A DNA stretch of 64,000 nucleotides from Micromonospora costi (GCF_003626655.1 NZ_RBAN01000002.1:558001-622000), one strand, 5' to 3'. Positions 1 to 9,033 are shown, counted from the stretch's first letter. The notes: generated by a model not told the origin, from the sequence alone. Translations and numbers: made by a program.

Positions 1-161
1 ATGAGCAGCAGCACGTTGGCGATGCCGACCGGCCAGTTCGCGATCCGCTGCCGCGCCACCAGCCATACGTTGACGACGCCGGTCGCGAAGCCGAGCAGTT
101 CCGCCCACGTGGTGCCGGTGCCGGCCACGATCACCGCCGTGCCGGTGAGCCAGTCGATCAT
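1..161 (-). CDS. pnuC: PnuC-type nicotinamide riboside transporter, N-terminal fragment
   Basis: Only the first 53 codons are inside the window; the gene runs off the left edge. The reading frame starts at ATG 161-159, with a strong ribosome binding site (AAGGAGGGGC) just upstream. The visible peptide has a hydrophobic segment with ELLGFATGVVNVWLVARQ followed by NWPVGIANVLLL. This pattern (ELLGF...VWLVVRQ...NWPIGI) is the first part of the PnuC membrane domain. PnuC proteins import nicotinamide riboside across the cytoplasmic membrane for NAD salvage. The substrate cannot be confirmed from this fragment, and a neighbouring nadR-like kinase would have to be sought to the left. Confidence 0.75.
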   Translation of the reverse strand, partial: MIDWLTGTAVIVAGTGTTWAELLGFATGVVNVWLVARQRIANWPVGIANVLLL

Positions 162-257
162 TGCCCCTCCTTGTCCGCGCGCCCACCCTAGGGCCAGGAC
201 CGGCGCGACGACAGACCCCGCGACACGCCGCGCGGGCGGCGTGGGAGGCTTCCGGGC

Positions 258-551
258 ATGGTGCTTGAAGTTGCGCTGATCGACGTCCTGCCCGGCCACG
301 AGGACGCGTTCGCCGCCGCGTACGCCCAGGGGCATCCCGTGCTGGCCGGCACGCCCGGCTGTCGCTCGGTGCGGATGACCCGCGGCGTCGAATCCCCGTC
401 GCGCTTCGTGCTGCTCGTCGAGTGGGACTCCGTCGAGGCGCACAACGAGAACTTCCGCGGCACCGAACGGTTCGACCGGTGGCGCGCCCTCATCGGGCCG
501 CACTTCGCGAACCCGCCGCTGGTCGAGCACTTCCTCGACGTCCCGGCCTGA
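258..551 (+). CDS. antibiotic biosynthesis monooxygenase (ABM) family protein
   Basis: A 97-residue protein of typical ABM length. It opens with a beta strand (VLEVALIDVLPGHEDAF) and has the family's central RFVLLVEWDSVEAHNENF and a His-containing C-terminal strand (PLVEHF). ABM proteins are small dimeric ferredoxin-like folds. Some are cofactor-independent monooxygenases, others are haem-degrading or of unknown role. It stands alone, divergent from the pnuC fragment, with about 96 bp between the two starts. The ATG at 258 is the only good start. The substrate is unknown. Confidence 0.8.
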   Translation: MVLEVALIDVLPGHEDAFAAAYAQGHPVLAGTPGCRSVRMTRGVESPSRFVLLVEWDSVEAHNENFRGTERFDRWRALIGPHFANPPLVEHFLDVPA

Positions 552-682
552 CCGGCGCCCGCGCCCGCGCGGACGGGCGACCGTGTCCGCCGTGGACGGT
601 GCGCGCTCGCGCTGTCGTACCCCTGTTCTATCGTGCGGTCGCACGCGAGGGGCCACCGGTCCCGACGGGCTCGGGGGCGCCG

Positions 683-758
683 GGCCCGGTGGCCCGCGCG
701 TCGTGACCTGCCGGCGGCCGGGCCCGGTGGCGCGCGCGTCGTGACCTGCCGGCGGCCG
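683..758. repeat. tandem 38-bp direct repeat, two copies
   Basis: Positions 683-720 and 721-758 are head-to-tail copies that differ at one base (C versus G in the GGTGGCSCGCGCG part). The pair ends six bases before the stop codon of the XRE regulator gene and lies in the gap after the ABM gene. No coding role is visible. Confidence 0.8.
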
Positions 759-764
759 GCCTGG

Positions 765-1622
765 TCAGCCGTCGATGCCGCGGGCCAGCACGGTCACCGT
801 CTCCTCCGCCGACAGCGCCGCGCCCAGCAGCGCCTCGGTGAGCCGCTCGTACCGGTCCACGTCCGCGGCCGTGGCCAGGCGCACGTCGGTGGTCACCGCC
901 TCCAACATCACCGTCCGGGGGTCGGCCGGGTCGGGGAAGGCATAGCAGGAGTACGGCGTCAGCGGGTGCGGCCCACCCGGCGCCGCGCCCCTGGGCAGCA
1001 GCCGGAGCGTGACGTTCGGCAGCCCGGTCAGCGCCACCAGGTGACGCACCTGCTCCCGCCACACCTCCGTGGGTATCCCGCCCGGGTCACAGGCGGCCTC
1101 GGTGAGCAGCGCCGTGTACCGGGGCGGGTTGGCACGCCGCAGCACCTCCTGGCGGACGGCCCGGGCACGCACCTCCGCGTCCACATCGACCTCCGGGTCG
1201 AGAGCGGCGCCTGCGGTGATCCGCAGCCGCGCGTACGCCGGGGTCTGCAGCAGCCCGGGCACGACGGCCGGTTGGTACTCGACGATGCGCGCGGCGCCGG
1301 CCTCCAGCTCGGCGTACGTGCGCTGGCGCTCCCCGATCTCGCCCAACGCCTTCCACCAGCCCCGGCTGGTGGCCGCGTCACGCGCGATGACGATGAGCTG
1401 GTCCCGCAGCGGCGCGGGCACCTGGTAGACGTCCAGCAGGTCGAGCACGTCGGCCAGGTCGGGACGACTCTGGCCCAGCTCGATGCGGGACAGTTTCGAC
1501 GTGGAGGCCCACCCCAGCCGGTCACAGACCTGCTCCAGGGTCAACGCCTCACGCCGGCGCAGCTGGCGCAGCTCGGCGCCGAGTCGCACGCGGCGAATGA
1601 CAGGACTCGTTGGCAACGGCAT
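765..1622 (-). CDS. XRE-family regulator with DUF5753 C-terminal domain
   Basis: A 285-residue protein. Residues about 10-65 form an XRE helix-turn-helix (LRQLRRREALTLEQVCDRL, then STSKLSRIELGQSRP). The rest, from about residue 90, is the DUF5753 domain, recognisable by VVPGLLQTPAYAR and the later LPNVTLRLLP and PHPLTPYSCYAF segments. Such proteins are very abundant in actinomycetes and are often encoded beside a small DUF397 protein; none is seen on either side here. A Shine-Dalgarno (GGGGAGG) lies five bases before the ATG at 1622. It is probably a DNA-binding regulator with an unknown target and ligand. Confidence 0.9.
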   Translation of the reverse strand: MPLPTSPVIRRVRLGAELRQLRRREALTLEQVCDRLGWASTSKLSRIELGQSRPDLADVLDLLDVYQVPAPLRDQLIVIARDAATSRGWWKALGEIGERQRTYAELEAGAARIVEYQPAVVPGLLQTPAYARLRITAGAALDPEVDVDAEVRARAVRQEVLRRANPPRYTALLTEAACDPGGIPTEVWREQVRHLVALTGLPNVTLRLLPRGAAPGGPHPLTPYSCYAFPDPADPRTVMLEAVTTDVRLATAADVDRYERLTEALLGAALSAEETVTVLARGIDG

Positions 1623-1715
1623 TCCCGCCTCCCCATCGAGGGAGAGTACGCAGGACCGTCACACACTGCAATACCTCGCTCGCGCACCGCAATGACTCGC
1701 CCCCCACTCCCCGCC

Positions 1716-1783
1716 GATCTTGCACTTTCCGCCCCGGCAAAAGCTACGAACCAGGACATACCAGGGACAGAAACTGCAAGATC
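1716..1783. repeat. 68-bp GATC-bounded imperfect palindrome, copy 1
   Basis: It begins GATCTTGCACTTTC and ends GAAACTGCAAGATC, so the outer 14-base arms are complementary at all but one position. The inner 40 bases contain ACGAACCAGGACATA and are not obviously paired. It lies in the 336-bp gap between the XRE gene (start 1622) and the VOC gene (stop 1959). The rest of that gap shows no gene. Confidence 0.85.
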
Positions 1784-1842
1784 GCGGGGCGGGGGGCGGG
1801 GGGCTCGAACAGCGCAACTCATGGTCGCCTCCACCCCCCGTC

Positions 1843-1910
1843 GATCTTGCACTTCCGGCCCCGGCGAAAGCCACGAACCAGGACATATCAAGGGCCGAAA
1901 CTGCAAGATC
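1843..1910. repeat. 68-bp GATC-bounded imperfect palindrome, copy 2
   Basis: A second copy of the element at 1716-1783, of identical length, with the same GATCTTGCAC start, the same inner ACGAACCAGGACATA and the same CTGCAAGATC end. About ten internal differences separate the copies. The 59 bp between them is G/C-rich and carries no gene. Confidence 0.85.
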
Positions 1911-1958
1911 GCGGGGCCGGGTGGGCGGAGGCGCGCGTGGGGGCGCGCGGGGCGCGGG

Positions 1959-2327
1959 TCAGGGGCGGTAGGTGCCGAAGGTCCAGACGTTGCCGGCCAG
2001 GTCGCGCGCCGCGTAGTCCCGGGAGCCGTAGTCGGTGTCGAACGGCTCCCGGACGATCTCGGCGCCGGCCGCGCGGGCCCGGTCGCAGTGCGCGTCGACG
2101 TCGTCGAGTGCCACGTACACCGCCCAGTCGTCCTCGGCCGGCCGGGGCCGCGGATCGGCCCGAGCACCGATCATGATCATGCCGGTGTCCAGGACGAGTT
2201 CGGCGTGCGCCACCGAACCGTCCGGCGCCTCGTGCACGGCGTGGATCTGGAAGCCGAAGGCCGCGCCGAGCCAGTCGATGGCGGCGCGCGGGTCGGGGTA
2301 GCGGAAGACGGGATACACGGTTCGCAT
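1959..2327 (-). CDS. VOC family (glyoxalase/bleomycin-resistance-like) protein
   Basis: A 122-residue single-module VOC protein. It begins MRTVYPVFRYPDPRAAIDWL and has the paired beta-alpha-beta-beta-beta modules of the fold, ending in the typical SRDYAARDLAGNVWTFGTY. The DPDGN-like segment near the C-terminus is replaced by DLAGNVW, as in PhnB/YdfO-type members. Members include glyoxalases, dioxygenases and drug-binding proteins, and the substrate is not predictable here. It stands apart from its neighbours, about 80 bp upstream of the AraC gene's stop codon. Confidence 0.85.
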   Translation of the reverse strand: MRTVYPVFRYPDPRAAIDWLGAAFGFQIHAVHEAPDGSVAHAELVLDTGMIMIGARADPRPRPAEDDWAVYVALDDVDAHCDRARAAGAEIVREPFDTDYGSRDYAARDLAGNVWTFGTYRP

Positions 2328-2406
2328 ACGCCGAGTCTGCGGCCCGGTGCGCCAGCGGGGATTGGACGAATGTGACCTCCACGGGCCGGCTCCCGCCGCC
2401 GCGACC

Positions 2407-3414
2407 TCAGCGGCCGGCGGTGGCGGCCGTACGGGCGGCCAGCAGCGCGGCGGGGGTGTCGCCCGCGAACTCGCGGAAGTCCCGGATCAGGTGCGACTGG
2501 TCGTAGTAGCCGCAGCGCGCCGCCAGCTGCGCCCAGCCGTCCGCCAGCTCGCCGGCGCCGCCTAGCGCGCCGCCAGCGCCACCGCCCGGCTGTCCGGCGC
2601 CACCGCCCGGCTTGGCGCTTTCACCCGACGCTCCAGCGCCCCCGGCCGGCGCGTCGGCGCCGTCGCCCGGCGCTTCGGTGCCCCCGCCTGGTGCGTCGTC
2701 GTCTGGGATCGGCGGCGCGGAACACGCGGGACCGGTCAGGGCGGCGTAGGCGCGCTGGAAGCGCAGCAGGCGGGCCGTGGTCTTCGGTGACAGGCCGACC
2801 TCCCGCCGGAACCGGACGGCCAGGTGCCGCCGGCTCCAGCCCAGTTCGCCGGCGAGCCACCCGATGCTGGTCAGGCCGCCGCTCGCGGTGAGCCGCCGCC
2901 AGGCCCAGGCAACCCGCGGGTCCACCGGCTCCGAACCGGCCAGCCGGGCGGCGAGCGCCGCGTCGAGCAGCGCGAACCGCTCCGGCCAGCCCGGCGCGGC
3001 GGCCAGCCGGCACCGGAGCCGGTCGAGCCACCCGCCGGGCAGCGCGGTCACGTCCACGGCCCGGTTGGCCAGCTCGTCCATAGGCAGGCCGAAGATCCGG
3101 CGGGCGGCCAGCGGCGCCAGCAACAGCTCGACGCCCTCGCCGACGCCCACCGTCCGGGTGCGGCACCAACCGTCGAAGGTGCCCGCCACGAAGGAGTCCA
3201 CCCCGTACGCGCTCGGCCCGCCGCTGCGCGGATCCTCCACGTCCAGCGGGGCACCCCACCCGAGGATGAGCACCACGAAGGCGCCGGCCACCTCCCGGCG
3301 TACCAGGGGCAGGTCGGCGCGCTCCCGGTAGCCGACGTAGCGGGCGACGTACGGGCGCAGCCGGGGCGAGGGCAGCCCGAGGACCACCCCGTCGACCGGC
3401 CCGCCCGCCGTCAC
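2407..3414 (-). CDS. AraC-family transcriptional regulator with a low-complexity insert in the DNA-binding domain
   Basis: A 335-residue protein starting at GTG 3414, eight bases behind the stop of uvrB. The N-terminal about 165 residues are a sensor domain. Helix-turn-helix 1 is around residues 180-205 (GWLAGELGWSRRHLAVRFRR), and the end of helix-turn-helix 2 is CGYYDQSHLIRDFREFAGDTP near residues 301-321. Between the two, where AraC proteins usually have about ten residues, residues about 229-289 are a Gly/Ala/Pro/Asp-rich run built from GGAG- and PGDGA-like units. The rest matches the family, so the protein is likely functional with a flexible linker. Ligand and targets are unknown. Confidence 0.85.
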   Translation of the reverse strand: MTAGGPVDGVVLGLPSPRLRPYVARYVGYRERADLPLVRREVAGAFVVLILGWGAPLDVEDPRSGGPSAYGVDSFVAGTFDGWCRTRTVGVGEGVELLLAPLAARRIFGLPMDELANRAVDVTALPGGWLDRLRCRLAAAPGWPERFALLDAALAARLAGSEPVDPRVAWAWRRLTASGGLTSIGWLAGELGWSRRHLAVRFRREVGLSPKTTARLLRFQRAYAALTGPACSAPPIPDDDAPGGGTEAPGDGADAPAGGAGASGESAKPGGGAGQPGGGAGGALGGAGELADGWAQLAARCGYYDQSHLIRDFREFAGDTPAALLAARTAATAGR

Positions 3415-3421
3415 CGTCGGG

Positions 3422-5533
3422 TCACTTCACGCCCGCGGCATCCATGCCGCGCAGCTCCTTCTTGAGGTCGGCGACCTCGTCGCGGATCCGGGCGGCCAGC
3501 TCGAACTGCAGCTCCCGTGCGGCGGCGAGCATCTGGTCGTTGAGCTCCTGGATGAGCTGGGCCAGGTCGGCCCGCGCCATGCCCTCCCGCGACGGGGTGG
3601 CGGTGGCGGCCCGGCCCCGGCTGCGGGTCTCCTTGACCGGCGCCTTACCGCGGGACAGCTGCCGCACGGCGCCGCCGACCCGCGTGTTCTGCTCGGTGTC
3701 CTCCGCCTCGCGGTAGATGTCGTCGAGGATGTCGTGGATCTTCTTGCGCAGCGGCTCGGGGCTGATCCCGTGCGCCTCGTTGTGGGCGATCTGCTTGGCC
3801 CGGCGCCGGTTGGTCTCCTCGATCGCGTCCGCCATCGACGGCGTGATCTTGTCGGCGTACATGTGCACCTGGCCCGACACGTTACGGGCCGCCCGGCCGA
3901 TGGTCTGGATGAGCGACCGGCCGCTGCGCAGGAAGCCCTCCTTGTCGGCGTCGAGGATCGCCACGAGCGACACCTCGGGCAGGTCGAGACCCTCCCGGAG
4001 CAGGTTGATGCCGACCAGCACGTCGTAGTCGCCCTTGCGCAGCTCGCGCAGCAGCTCCACCCGGCGCAGCGTGTCGACCTCCGAGTGCAGGTAGCGCACC
4101 CGGATGCCGTTTTCGAGCAGGTAGTCCGACAGGTCCTCGGCCATCTTCTTCGTTAGGGTGGTGACCAGCACCCGCTCGTCGCGCTCCGTACGCAGCTTGA
4201 TCTCGTGCATGAGGTCGTCGATCTGGCCCTTGGTGGGCTTCACGATCACCTCGGGGTCGATCAGGCCCGTCGGGCGGATCACCTGCTCGACGAACTCGCC
4301 CTGCGCCTGCTCCAGCTCCCACGGCCCCGGGGTCGCGGAGAGGAACACCATCTGGCCGACCCGCTCCAGGAACTCGTCGAAGCGCAGCGGCCGGTTGTCG
4401 GCGGCGCTGGGCAGCCGGAAGCCGTGGTCGATGAGCATCCGCTTGCGGGAGGCGTCGCCCTCGTACATGCCGCCGATCTGCGGGATCGTCACGTGCGACT
4501 CGTCGACCACCGTGAGGAAGTCGTCGGGGAAGTAGTCGAGCAGGCAGTGCGGCGGGCTGCCGGGCAGCCGGCCGTCGATGTGCATCGAGTAGTTCTCGAT
4601 GCCGGAGCAAAAGCCGACCTGCCGCATCATCTCGATGTCGTAGGTGGTGCGCATCCGCAGCCGCTGGGCCTCCAGCAGCTTGCCCTGCCGCTCCAGCTCG
4701 GCGAGCCGCTCGCCCAGCTCGGTCTCGATGTCGCGGATCGCCCGCTCCATCCGCTCCGGGCCCGCCGCGTAGTGGGTCGCCGGGAAGATCAGCAGGTGGT
4801 CGACCTCGCGGACCACGTCACCGGTCAGCGGGTTCAGGTAGTAGAGCTTCTCCACCTCGTCGCCGAAGAGCTCGATCCGGACGGCCAGCTCCTCGTACGC
4901 CGGAATGATCTCCAGCGTGTCACCGCGGACCCGGAACGTGCCCCGGTTGAAGGCCATGTCGTTGCGGGTGTACTGGATGTCGACGAGACGGCGCAGCAGC
5001 TGGTCGCGGTCGAGCTCCTGCCCGACGGCCACCCGGACCGCCCGGTCGAGGTACTCCTCCGGCGTGCCCAGGCCGTAGATCGCCGACACCGTGGCCACCA
5101 CGATCACGTCGCGGCGGGTGAGCAGCGACATGGTCGCCGAGTGCCGCAGCCGCTCGACCTCCTCGTTGATCGAGGAGTCCTTCTCGATGTAGGTGTCGGT
5201 CTGCGGGATGTAGGCCTCGGGCTGGTAGTAGTCGTAGTAGGAGACGAAGTATTCGACGGCGTTGTGCGGCAGCAGCTCGCTGAACTCCTTGGCCAGCTGC
5301 GCGCAGAGCGTCTTGTTGGGCGCCAGCACCAGCGTCGGCCGCTGCAACCGCTCGATCAACCACGCGGTGGTGGCACTCTTGCCCGTGCCGGTGGCACCGA
5401 GCAGCACCGTGTTGCGGTCACCACGCCGGACCCGCCGCTCCAGGTCGTCGATCGCCGCCGGCTGGTCGCCGGCGGGCTGGAACTCGCTGACGACCTGGAA
5501 GCGGCCGTCGAGCCGAGGAATGTCGAGCGCCAT
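3422..5533 (-). CDS. uvrB: excinuclease ABC subunit UvrB
   Basis: UvrB is the helicase-like damage-verification subunit of nucleotide excision repair; it receives damaged DNA from UvrA and recruits UvrC. With ATG 5533 as start the protein is 703 residues, the usual actinobacterial length. An in-frame start further upstream (5617) would add 28 unconserved residues. Walker A is GATGTGKS at residues 46-53. The beta-hairpin with [20 protein letters not shown] lies around residue 95-115, motif II is VVDESHV, and the UVR (UvrC-binding) motif is [20 protein letters not shown] near the end. The C-terminal region before the UVR motif carries a basic linker ([13 protein letters not shown]). No clear SOS box was found. 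Confidence 0.97.
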   Translation of the reverse strand: MALDIPRLDGRFQVVSEFQPAGDQPAAIDDLERRVRRGDRNTVLLGATGTGKSATTAWLIERLQRPTLVLAPNKTLCAQLAKEFSELLPHNAVEYFVSYYDYYQPEAYIPQTDTYIEKDSSINEEVERLRHSATMSLLTRRDVIVVATVSAIYGLGTPEEYLDRAVRVAVGQELDRDQLLRRLVDIQYTRNDMAFNRGTFRVRGDTLEIIPAYEELAVRIELFGDEVEKLYYLNPLTGDVVREVDHLLIFPATHYAAGPERMERAIRDIETELGERLAELERQGKLLEAQRLRMRTTYDIEMMRQVGFCSGIENYSMHIDGRLPGSPPHCLLDYFPDDFLTVVDESHVTIPQIGGMYEGDASRKRMLIDHGFRLPSAADNRPLRFDEFLERVGQMVFLSATPGPWELEQAQGEFVEQVIRPTGLIDPEVIVKPTKGQIDDLMHEIKLRTERDERVLVTTLTKKMAEDLSDYLLENGIRVRYLHSEVDTLRRVELLRELRKGDYDVLVGINLLREGLDLPEVSLVAILDADKEGFLRSGRSLIQTIGRAARNVSGQVHMYADKITPSMADAIEETNRRRAKQIAHNEAHGISPEPLRKKIHDILDDIYREAEDTEQNTRVGGAVRQLSRGKAPVKETRSRGRAATATPSREGMARADLAQLIQELNDQMLAAARELQFELAARIRDEVADLKKELRGMDAAGVK

Positions 5534-5728
5534 GACCTCAACGGTACGCCGGAGGTCCGACAGGTTCGGCCCGCACGAGGGCCCCTGATCGGCTTCGATA
5601 TTCCCATTGTGTGGCACATGCCACCCCGCTAGGCTCTCCGTGTAGGCCGCTCGCGGCGGCCGACCGGGCCCGGTGGCCGCCGTTCATCTCGGCCGGCCGC
5701 CCCCGGCACGAGGGTCGCAGCACCCGGC

Positions 5729-7357
5729 ATGCCCGGCGTGCGCACCGAGGTGGTCGCGCCCAAGGCGCAGACCGGCCGCCGCGAGCGCCCCACACGTCAC
5801 CCAGCCACGTCCCGGGCCGTTCAACAACGTGTGGACACCTCGCCTGCACGGGCAGCCAGCCCCGACCCCGCGTCCGCGTCCCCTAGTGCCCCGACGGGCC
5901 CGGGCCGGCCGCCCAGCCTGCCGGCGCCCGGTGTCGGCGGCCCCGACGACACGGGGCTCCTGCCGAAGGTCATGGCCCGCCGCCGGCGGCGGCTGCTGGC
6001 GGTGCTCGGCGCCGTCGCGGTCCTCTCCGCCGTGGGGCTGGTCCTCGCGCTGCTCAGCTGGCAACCCGACCGGTCCGAGCCGGCCCGGTCGCTGACGACC
6101 GCAGAGGCCGAACGGCTGGCCGCGGTACGGGTCACCAACTACCGCGACCTGCGCACCGGAGTGCACGTGACGACGGGCACCGGATCGGCCCGCACCGAGC
6201 TGGTGGGCTGGGTCGACTGGTCGCGCCCGCTGCTCTACCTGGACGTCGGGGGCCCCGGCGCGGGCGCCGAGCGGGGTCTGCTCCAGGCCACCCCCGCGCT
6301 GCTGGTGATCCGCCCCGACCCGACGGCCGTACCGACCGCCGCGCCGCCTCCGCTGGTGCCACCCGCCGACCGCTGGCGCCTGCACGAACTGCCCGCCGGC
6401 AGCGCCCTGGCGCCCGTCCTCGACCTGCTCTTCGATCTCGCCGCGGACAAACCGGACCCGGCGGCGGCGCTGCCCGCCGCCGGAGCCCGCTGGGTCGCCC
6501 AGGAAACCGTTCCGGCCGGGCCGGTCGACGTCCTCCAGGGGCCCCTTCCCGGGCAGGTCGGCGTGGCGTCGACCGGCGACCCGGACACCCGGCCGCGGTA
6601 CTGGGTCGACCAGGACGCGCGGCTGCACCGGCTGACCGCCCAGCTTCCCGGCGCCGGCCCGGTCACGGTCACGCTGAACCGCACCGACCGGCCCACCCTG
6701 CGCCCGGTCGACGCCCTGGGCGGCCGTCCCGGCCTGCCCCGGGCCCTCACCACGGCCGAGCAGGACCGGCTGGACCGCCTGCCCCAACGGCTGAGGGCCC
6801 GCACCGGCGCCACCGCCACTCTCACCGCCCCGACAGGCCGGAACACAAACCTGCGCGGCGCGGGCTGGATCAACTGGACCGCGCGCACCGCCTACCTGGC
6901 CGTGGCCGACCTCGGCGTACCGCAACGCCGTACCCTCCTGCGCCGCGACGCCACCGGGACGACCCGGGCCGACGTGCCGGCCACCGGCGACCCCGAGCGA
7001 CCCGACCGCCCCCCGCTGCCGCCACCAGCCGACGCGACCTGGCGCACCGAACGGGCCGGGACCGACGACCTGACCACGCTGATCGACGTGGCCCTCGCCG
7101 CCGGCCGCACCGCACCCCGCGGAACGGCCGTCCGCCTGCGCGAGGACACCCTCGCCGACCGGGCGGTGGACGTCGTCGAGCTGCGCACCACCCGCAGCCT
7201 GCAGCGCTACTGGATCGACCGGGACGGGCTGCTCCGCCGCGTCGAGCTGCGCACCGGCCCGGGCGCCTGGGCGCAACTGGACCTCACGCCCGGCACCGTA
7301 CCGGCGCTGCCCGCGCCGAAACGGTCCACCAGCCGGGCGGCCGGCGCCTCCCGCTGA
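5729..7357 (+). CDS. membrane-anchored protein with two repeated extracytoplasmic modules, function unknown
   Basis: A 542-residue protein. The first about 80 residues are Pro/Ala/Ser-rich and cytoplasmic. Then RRRRRLLAVLGAVAVLSAVG begins a single membrane helix, and the remainder is predicted outside. The outer part is a duplication: LTTAEAERLAAVRVTNYRD...GWVDWSRPLLYLDV...RYWVDQDARLHRL is repeated as LTTAEQDRLDRLPQRLRAR...GWINWTARTAYLAV...RYWIDRDGLLRRV. Each module is about 200 residues and resembles, in outline only, LppX/LprG-like lipid-carrier folds; I do not claim homology. The true start could be the ATG just before the Arg-rich stretch (around residue 82). It is divergent from uvrB and convergent with coaE. 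Confidence 0.75.
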   Translation: MPGVRTEVVAPKAQTGRRERPTRHPATSRAVQQRVDTSPARAASPDPASASPSAPTGPGRPPSLPAPGVGGPDDTGLLPKVMARRRRRLLAVLGAVAVLSAVGLVLALLSWQPDRSEPARSLTTAEAERLAAVRVTNYRDLRTGVHVTTGTGSARTELVGWVDWSRPLLYLDVGGPGAGAERGLLQATPALLVIRPDPTAVPTAAPPPLVPPADRWRLHELPAGSALAPVLDLLFDLAADKPDPAAALPAAGARWVAQETVPAGPVDVLQGPLPGQVGVASTGDPDTRPRYWVDQDARLHRLTAQLPGAGPVTVTLNRTDRPTLRPVDALGGRPGLPRALTTAEQDRLDRLPQRLRARTGATATLTAPTGRNTNLRGAGWINWTARTAYLAVADLGVPQRRTLLRRDATGTTRADVPATGDPERPDRPPLPPPADATWRTERAGTDDLTTLIDVALAAGRTAPRGTAVRLREDTLADRAVDVVELRTTRSLQRYWIDRDGLLRRVELRTGPGAWAQLDLTPGTVPALPAPKRSTSRAAGASR

Positions 7358-7528
7358 GCGCCCGGCCGGGGTCCGACCCGGGCCCGGGCGGCACGGCCTG
7401 TTGCGGTCGGGCCGGGGCTCAGCCCCGCCCCCGGCATGCTCCACGCCGGGGTCCGGCCCCGGCTTGCTCCACGCCGGGGCCGGCACGGCCTGGCTCGCGC
7501 CGGGCTCGGCTGCCGCCACGGGCCTGCC

Positions 7529-8704
7529 TCAGGGGCGCCAGCCGGTCTGCGCGGCCCACTCCTCGGCGCGCAGGTGCTCCTCGTCGAACCACGGGTCCTT
7601 CGCCGTGGTGTACGTGACGCTGTCCGAGGCGGAGGCGGCCAGCTCCCGTTTGAGCAGCAGGTAGGCGGCCCGCTGGCCCGGGTCGGCGCGCAGGTGGTCG
7701 CGCATCAGCAGCGCGTACCGCCAGCCCGGCGAGTCGGCCGCACGGACGTGCAGGTTGACGGGGCGGCCCGGGTCGGCGCTGCCGTGCAGCCGTTTCGCCC
7801 ACCGCATGCTGCCGGCCGGGCGCGGGTTGTCCCACCACTCCCCCGGTATCCGCGGGAACCCGGCGTCGGCCAGCCGCTGCGCCAGCGGGCCGTCCGCCTC
7901 GTCCAGGCTGGGCACGGTGAGCTGGATGTCGATGACGTCCTTCGCGGCCAGCCCGGGAACCGCGGTGGACCCGATGTGGTCGATCCGCGGGTCGGCCGGC
8001 GCGAGCGCGTGCCGGATCCGGGCGGCCAGCCGTGCGTACTGCTGCGGCCAGCTCGGGTCCGGCTCGGTCAGCTCGACCCGCTGCGGCCAGACCACCCGCC
8101 GCTCGCGGACGTTGCGCTCGTAGGGCAGCAGCCGGTCGTACCAGAGCGCGTCGACCGCCGCGTGCAGCTCGGCGAGGCTGCCGTCGTTGGTCAGCAGCAC
8201 GTCGGCCGCCGCGCGGCGGCGGGCGTCGTCGGCCTGCGCGGCGATCCGCCGCTCGGCCTCCGCCCGGTCCATGCCCCGGTCGCGGGCCAGCCGCTCCAAC
8301 CGGACCGGCACGGCCGTCTCCACGACGACCACCAGGTGGTACGTGGCCGCGAGCCCCGCCTCCACCAGCAGCGGCACGTCGTTGACGACGATCGCGTCGG
8401 GCGCCGCCGCGGCGGCCAGCTCGGCGGTGCGCGCCCGTACCCGGGGGTGGGTGATCGCCTCCAGCCGCCGCCGGGCCGCTTCGTCGGTGAAGACGATGGC
8501 GCCCAGCGCCGCCCGGTCGAGGCTGCCGTCGGCCGCCAGCACACGCGGAGAGAACGCCTCGATGATCTCCGCGAGCCCGGGTGTGCCCGGCGCGACGACC
8601 TCCCGGGCGACCCGGTCCGCGTCGATGAGCACCGCGCCCCGCTCGGCGAGCCGTGCCGCCACGGCGCTCTTGCCGGACCCGATCCCGCCCGTCAAACCCA
8701 CCAT
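7529..8704 (-). CDS. coaE: dephospho-CoA kinase fused to a GrpB (UPF0157) domain
   Basis: Dephospho-CoA kinase catalyses the last step of CoA synthesis, ATP-dependent phosphorylation of the 3'-hydroxyl of dephospho-CoA. The N-terminal about 200 residues hold the P-loop GGIGSGKS (residues 6-13), DADRVAREVV, the THPRVR motif and DVPLLVEAGL. From about residue 205 a GrpB-type domain follows (ELTEPDPSWPQQY, HIGSTAVPGLAAKDVIDIQL). This two-domain form is known from mycobacteria and other actinobacteria; the role of the C-terminal half is unsettled. I take ATG 8704 as the start because it places the P-loop at its normal distance. GTG 8737 is in frame and would add 11 residues. Confidence 0.93.
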   Translation of the reverse strand: MVGLTGGIGSGKSAVAARLAERGAVLIDADRVAREVVAPGTPGLAEIIEAFSPRVLAADGSLDRAALGAIVFTDEAARRRLEAITHPRVRARTAELAAAAAPDAIVVNDVPLLVEAGLAATYHLVVVVETAVPVRLERLARDRGMDRAEAERRIAAQADDARRRAAADVLLTNDGSLAELHAAVDALWYDRLLPYERNVRERRVVWPQRVELTEPDPSWPQQYARLAARIRHALAPADPRIDHIGSTAVPGLAAKDVIDIQLTVPSLDEADGPLAQRLADAGFPRIPGEWWDNPRPAGSMRWAKRLHGSADPGRPVNLHVRAADSPGWRYALLMRDHLRADPGQRAAYLLLKRELAASASDSVTYTTAKDPWFDEEHLRAEEWAAQTGWRP

Positions 8705-8903
8705 CAACACGGGCCCAGTCAACCGGACGGCGTCCACCGCACCAAAACGGACCCCCGTGTCGCGCTGGCGGGCGGGCGGTGCGCCCCCCGGCCGGGGCGA
8801 CCGACTCGGCTTCCGCTTGCCCCGACCCGCTCGATGCGCCCGAACCCGTCCGGATTCGGCTCAAGCGCGCCGCGTCCCGCTCCACCCTCCGGCGAGCGCC
8901 GGT

Positions 8904-8978
8904 GATCGACTCCGCTTCCATGAACTCGCGGTATCCGCCCCGGTCGGACAGCCCGACTTCCAGGAACCCGAGTCGATC
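8904..8978. repeat. 75-bp GATC-bounded palindrome, type A copy 1
   Basis: It runs from GATCGACTCCGCTTCC to GGAACCCGAGTCGATC. The outer arms pair with a few mismatches, and CGGTATCC lies near the loop. It sits in the 937-bp non-coding gap between coaE and rpsA, which contains only such elements, their spacers and the rpsA terminator. Confidence 0.85.
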
Positions 8979-9033
8979 ACCAATCAGCCGGGCAGGACGA
9001 GCGCCAGACGCGCGAGCTTCAACCAGCGGGCGT

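Noticed and set aside
1610..2176. 188-codon plus-strand frame with repeated peptide (FRPGKSYEPGHTRDRNC)
   Set aside because: Translation of the two 68-bp DNA repeats, not a protein gene.
633..2375. 580-codon open frame on the plus strand over the XRE and VOC genes
   Set aside because: Arg/Gly-rich shadow of the minus-strand genes and the 68-bp repeats; no domain, no start signal.
3422..5617. Longer uvrB start at 5617
   Set aside because: Adds 28 residues unlike any UvrB and lies in the region upstream of ATG 5533.
5684..7519. 611-codon open frame on the minus strand under the duplicated membrane protein
   Set aside because: Antisense shadow of the real plus-strand gene, low complexity, no recognised motif.
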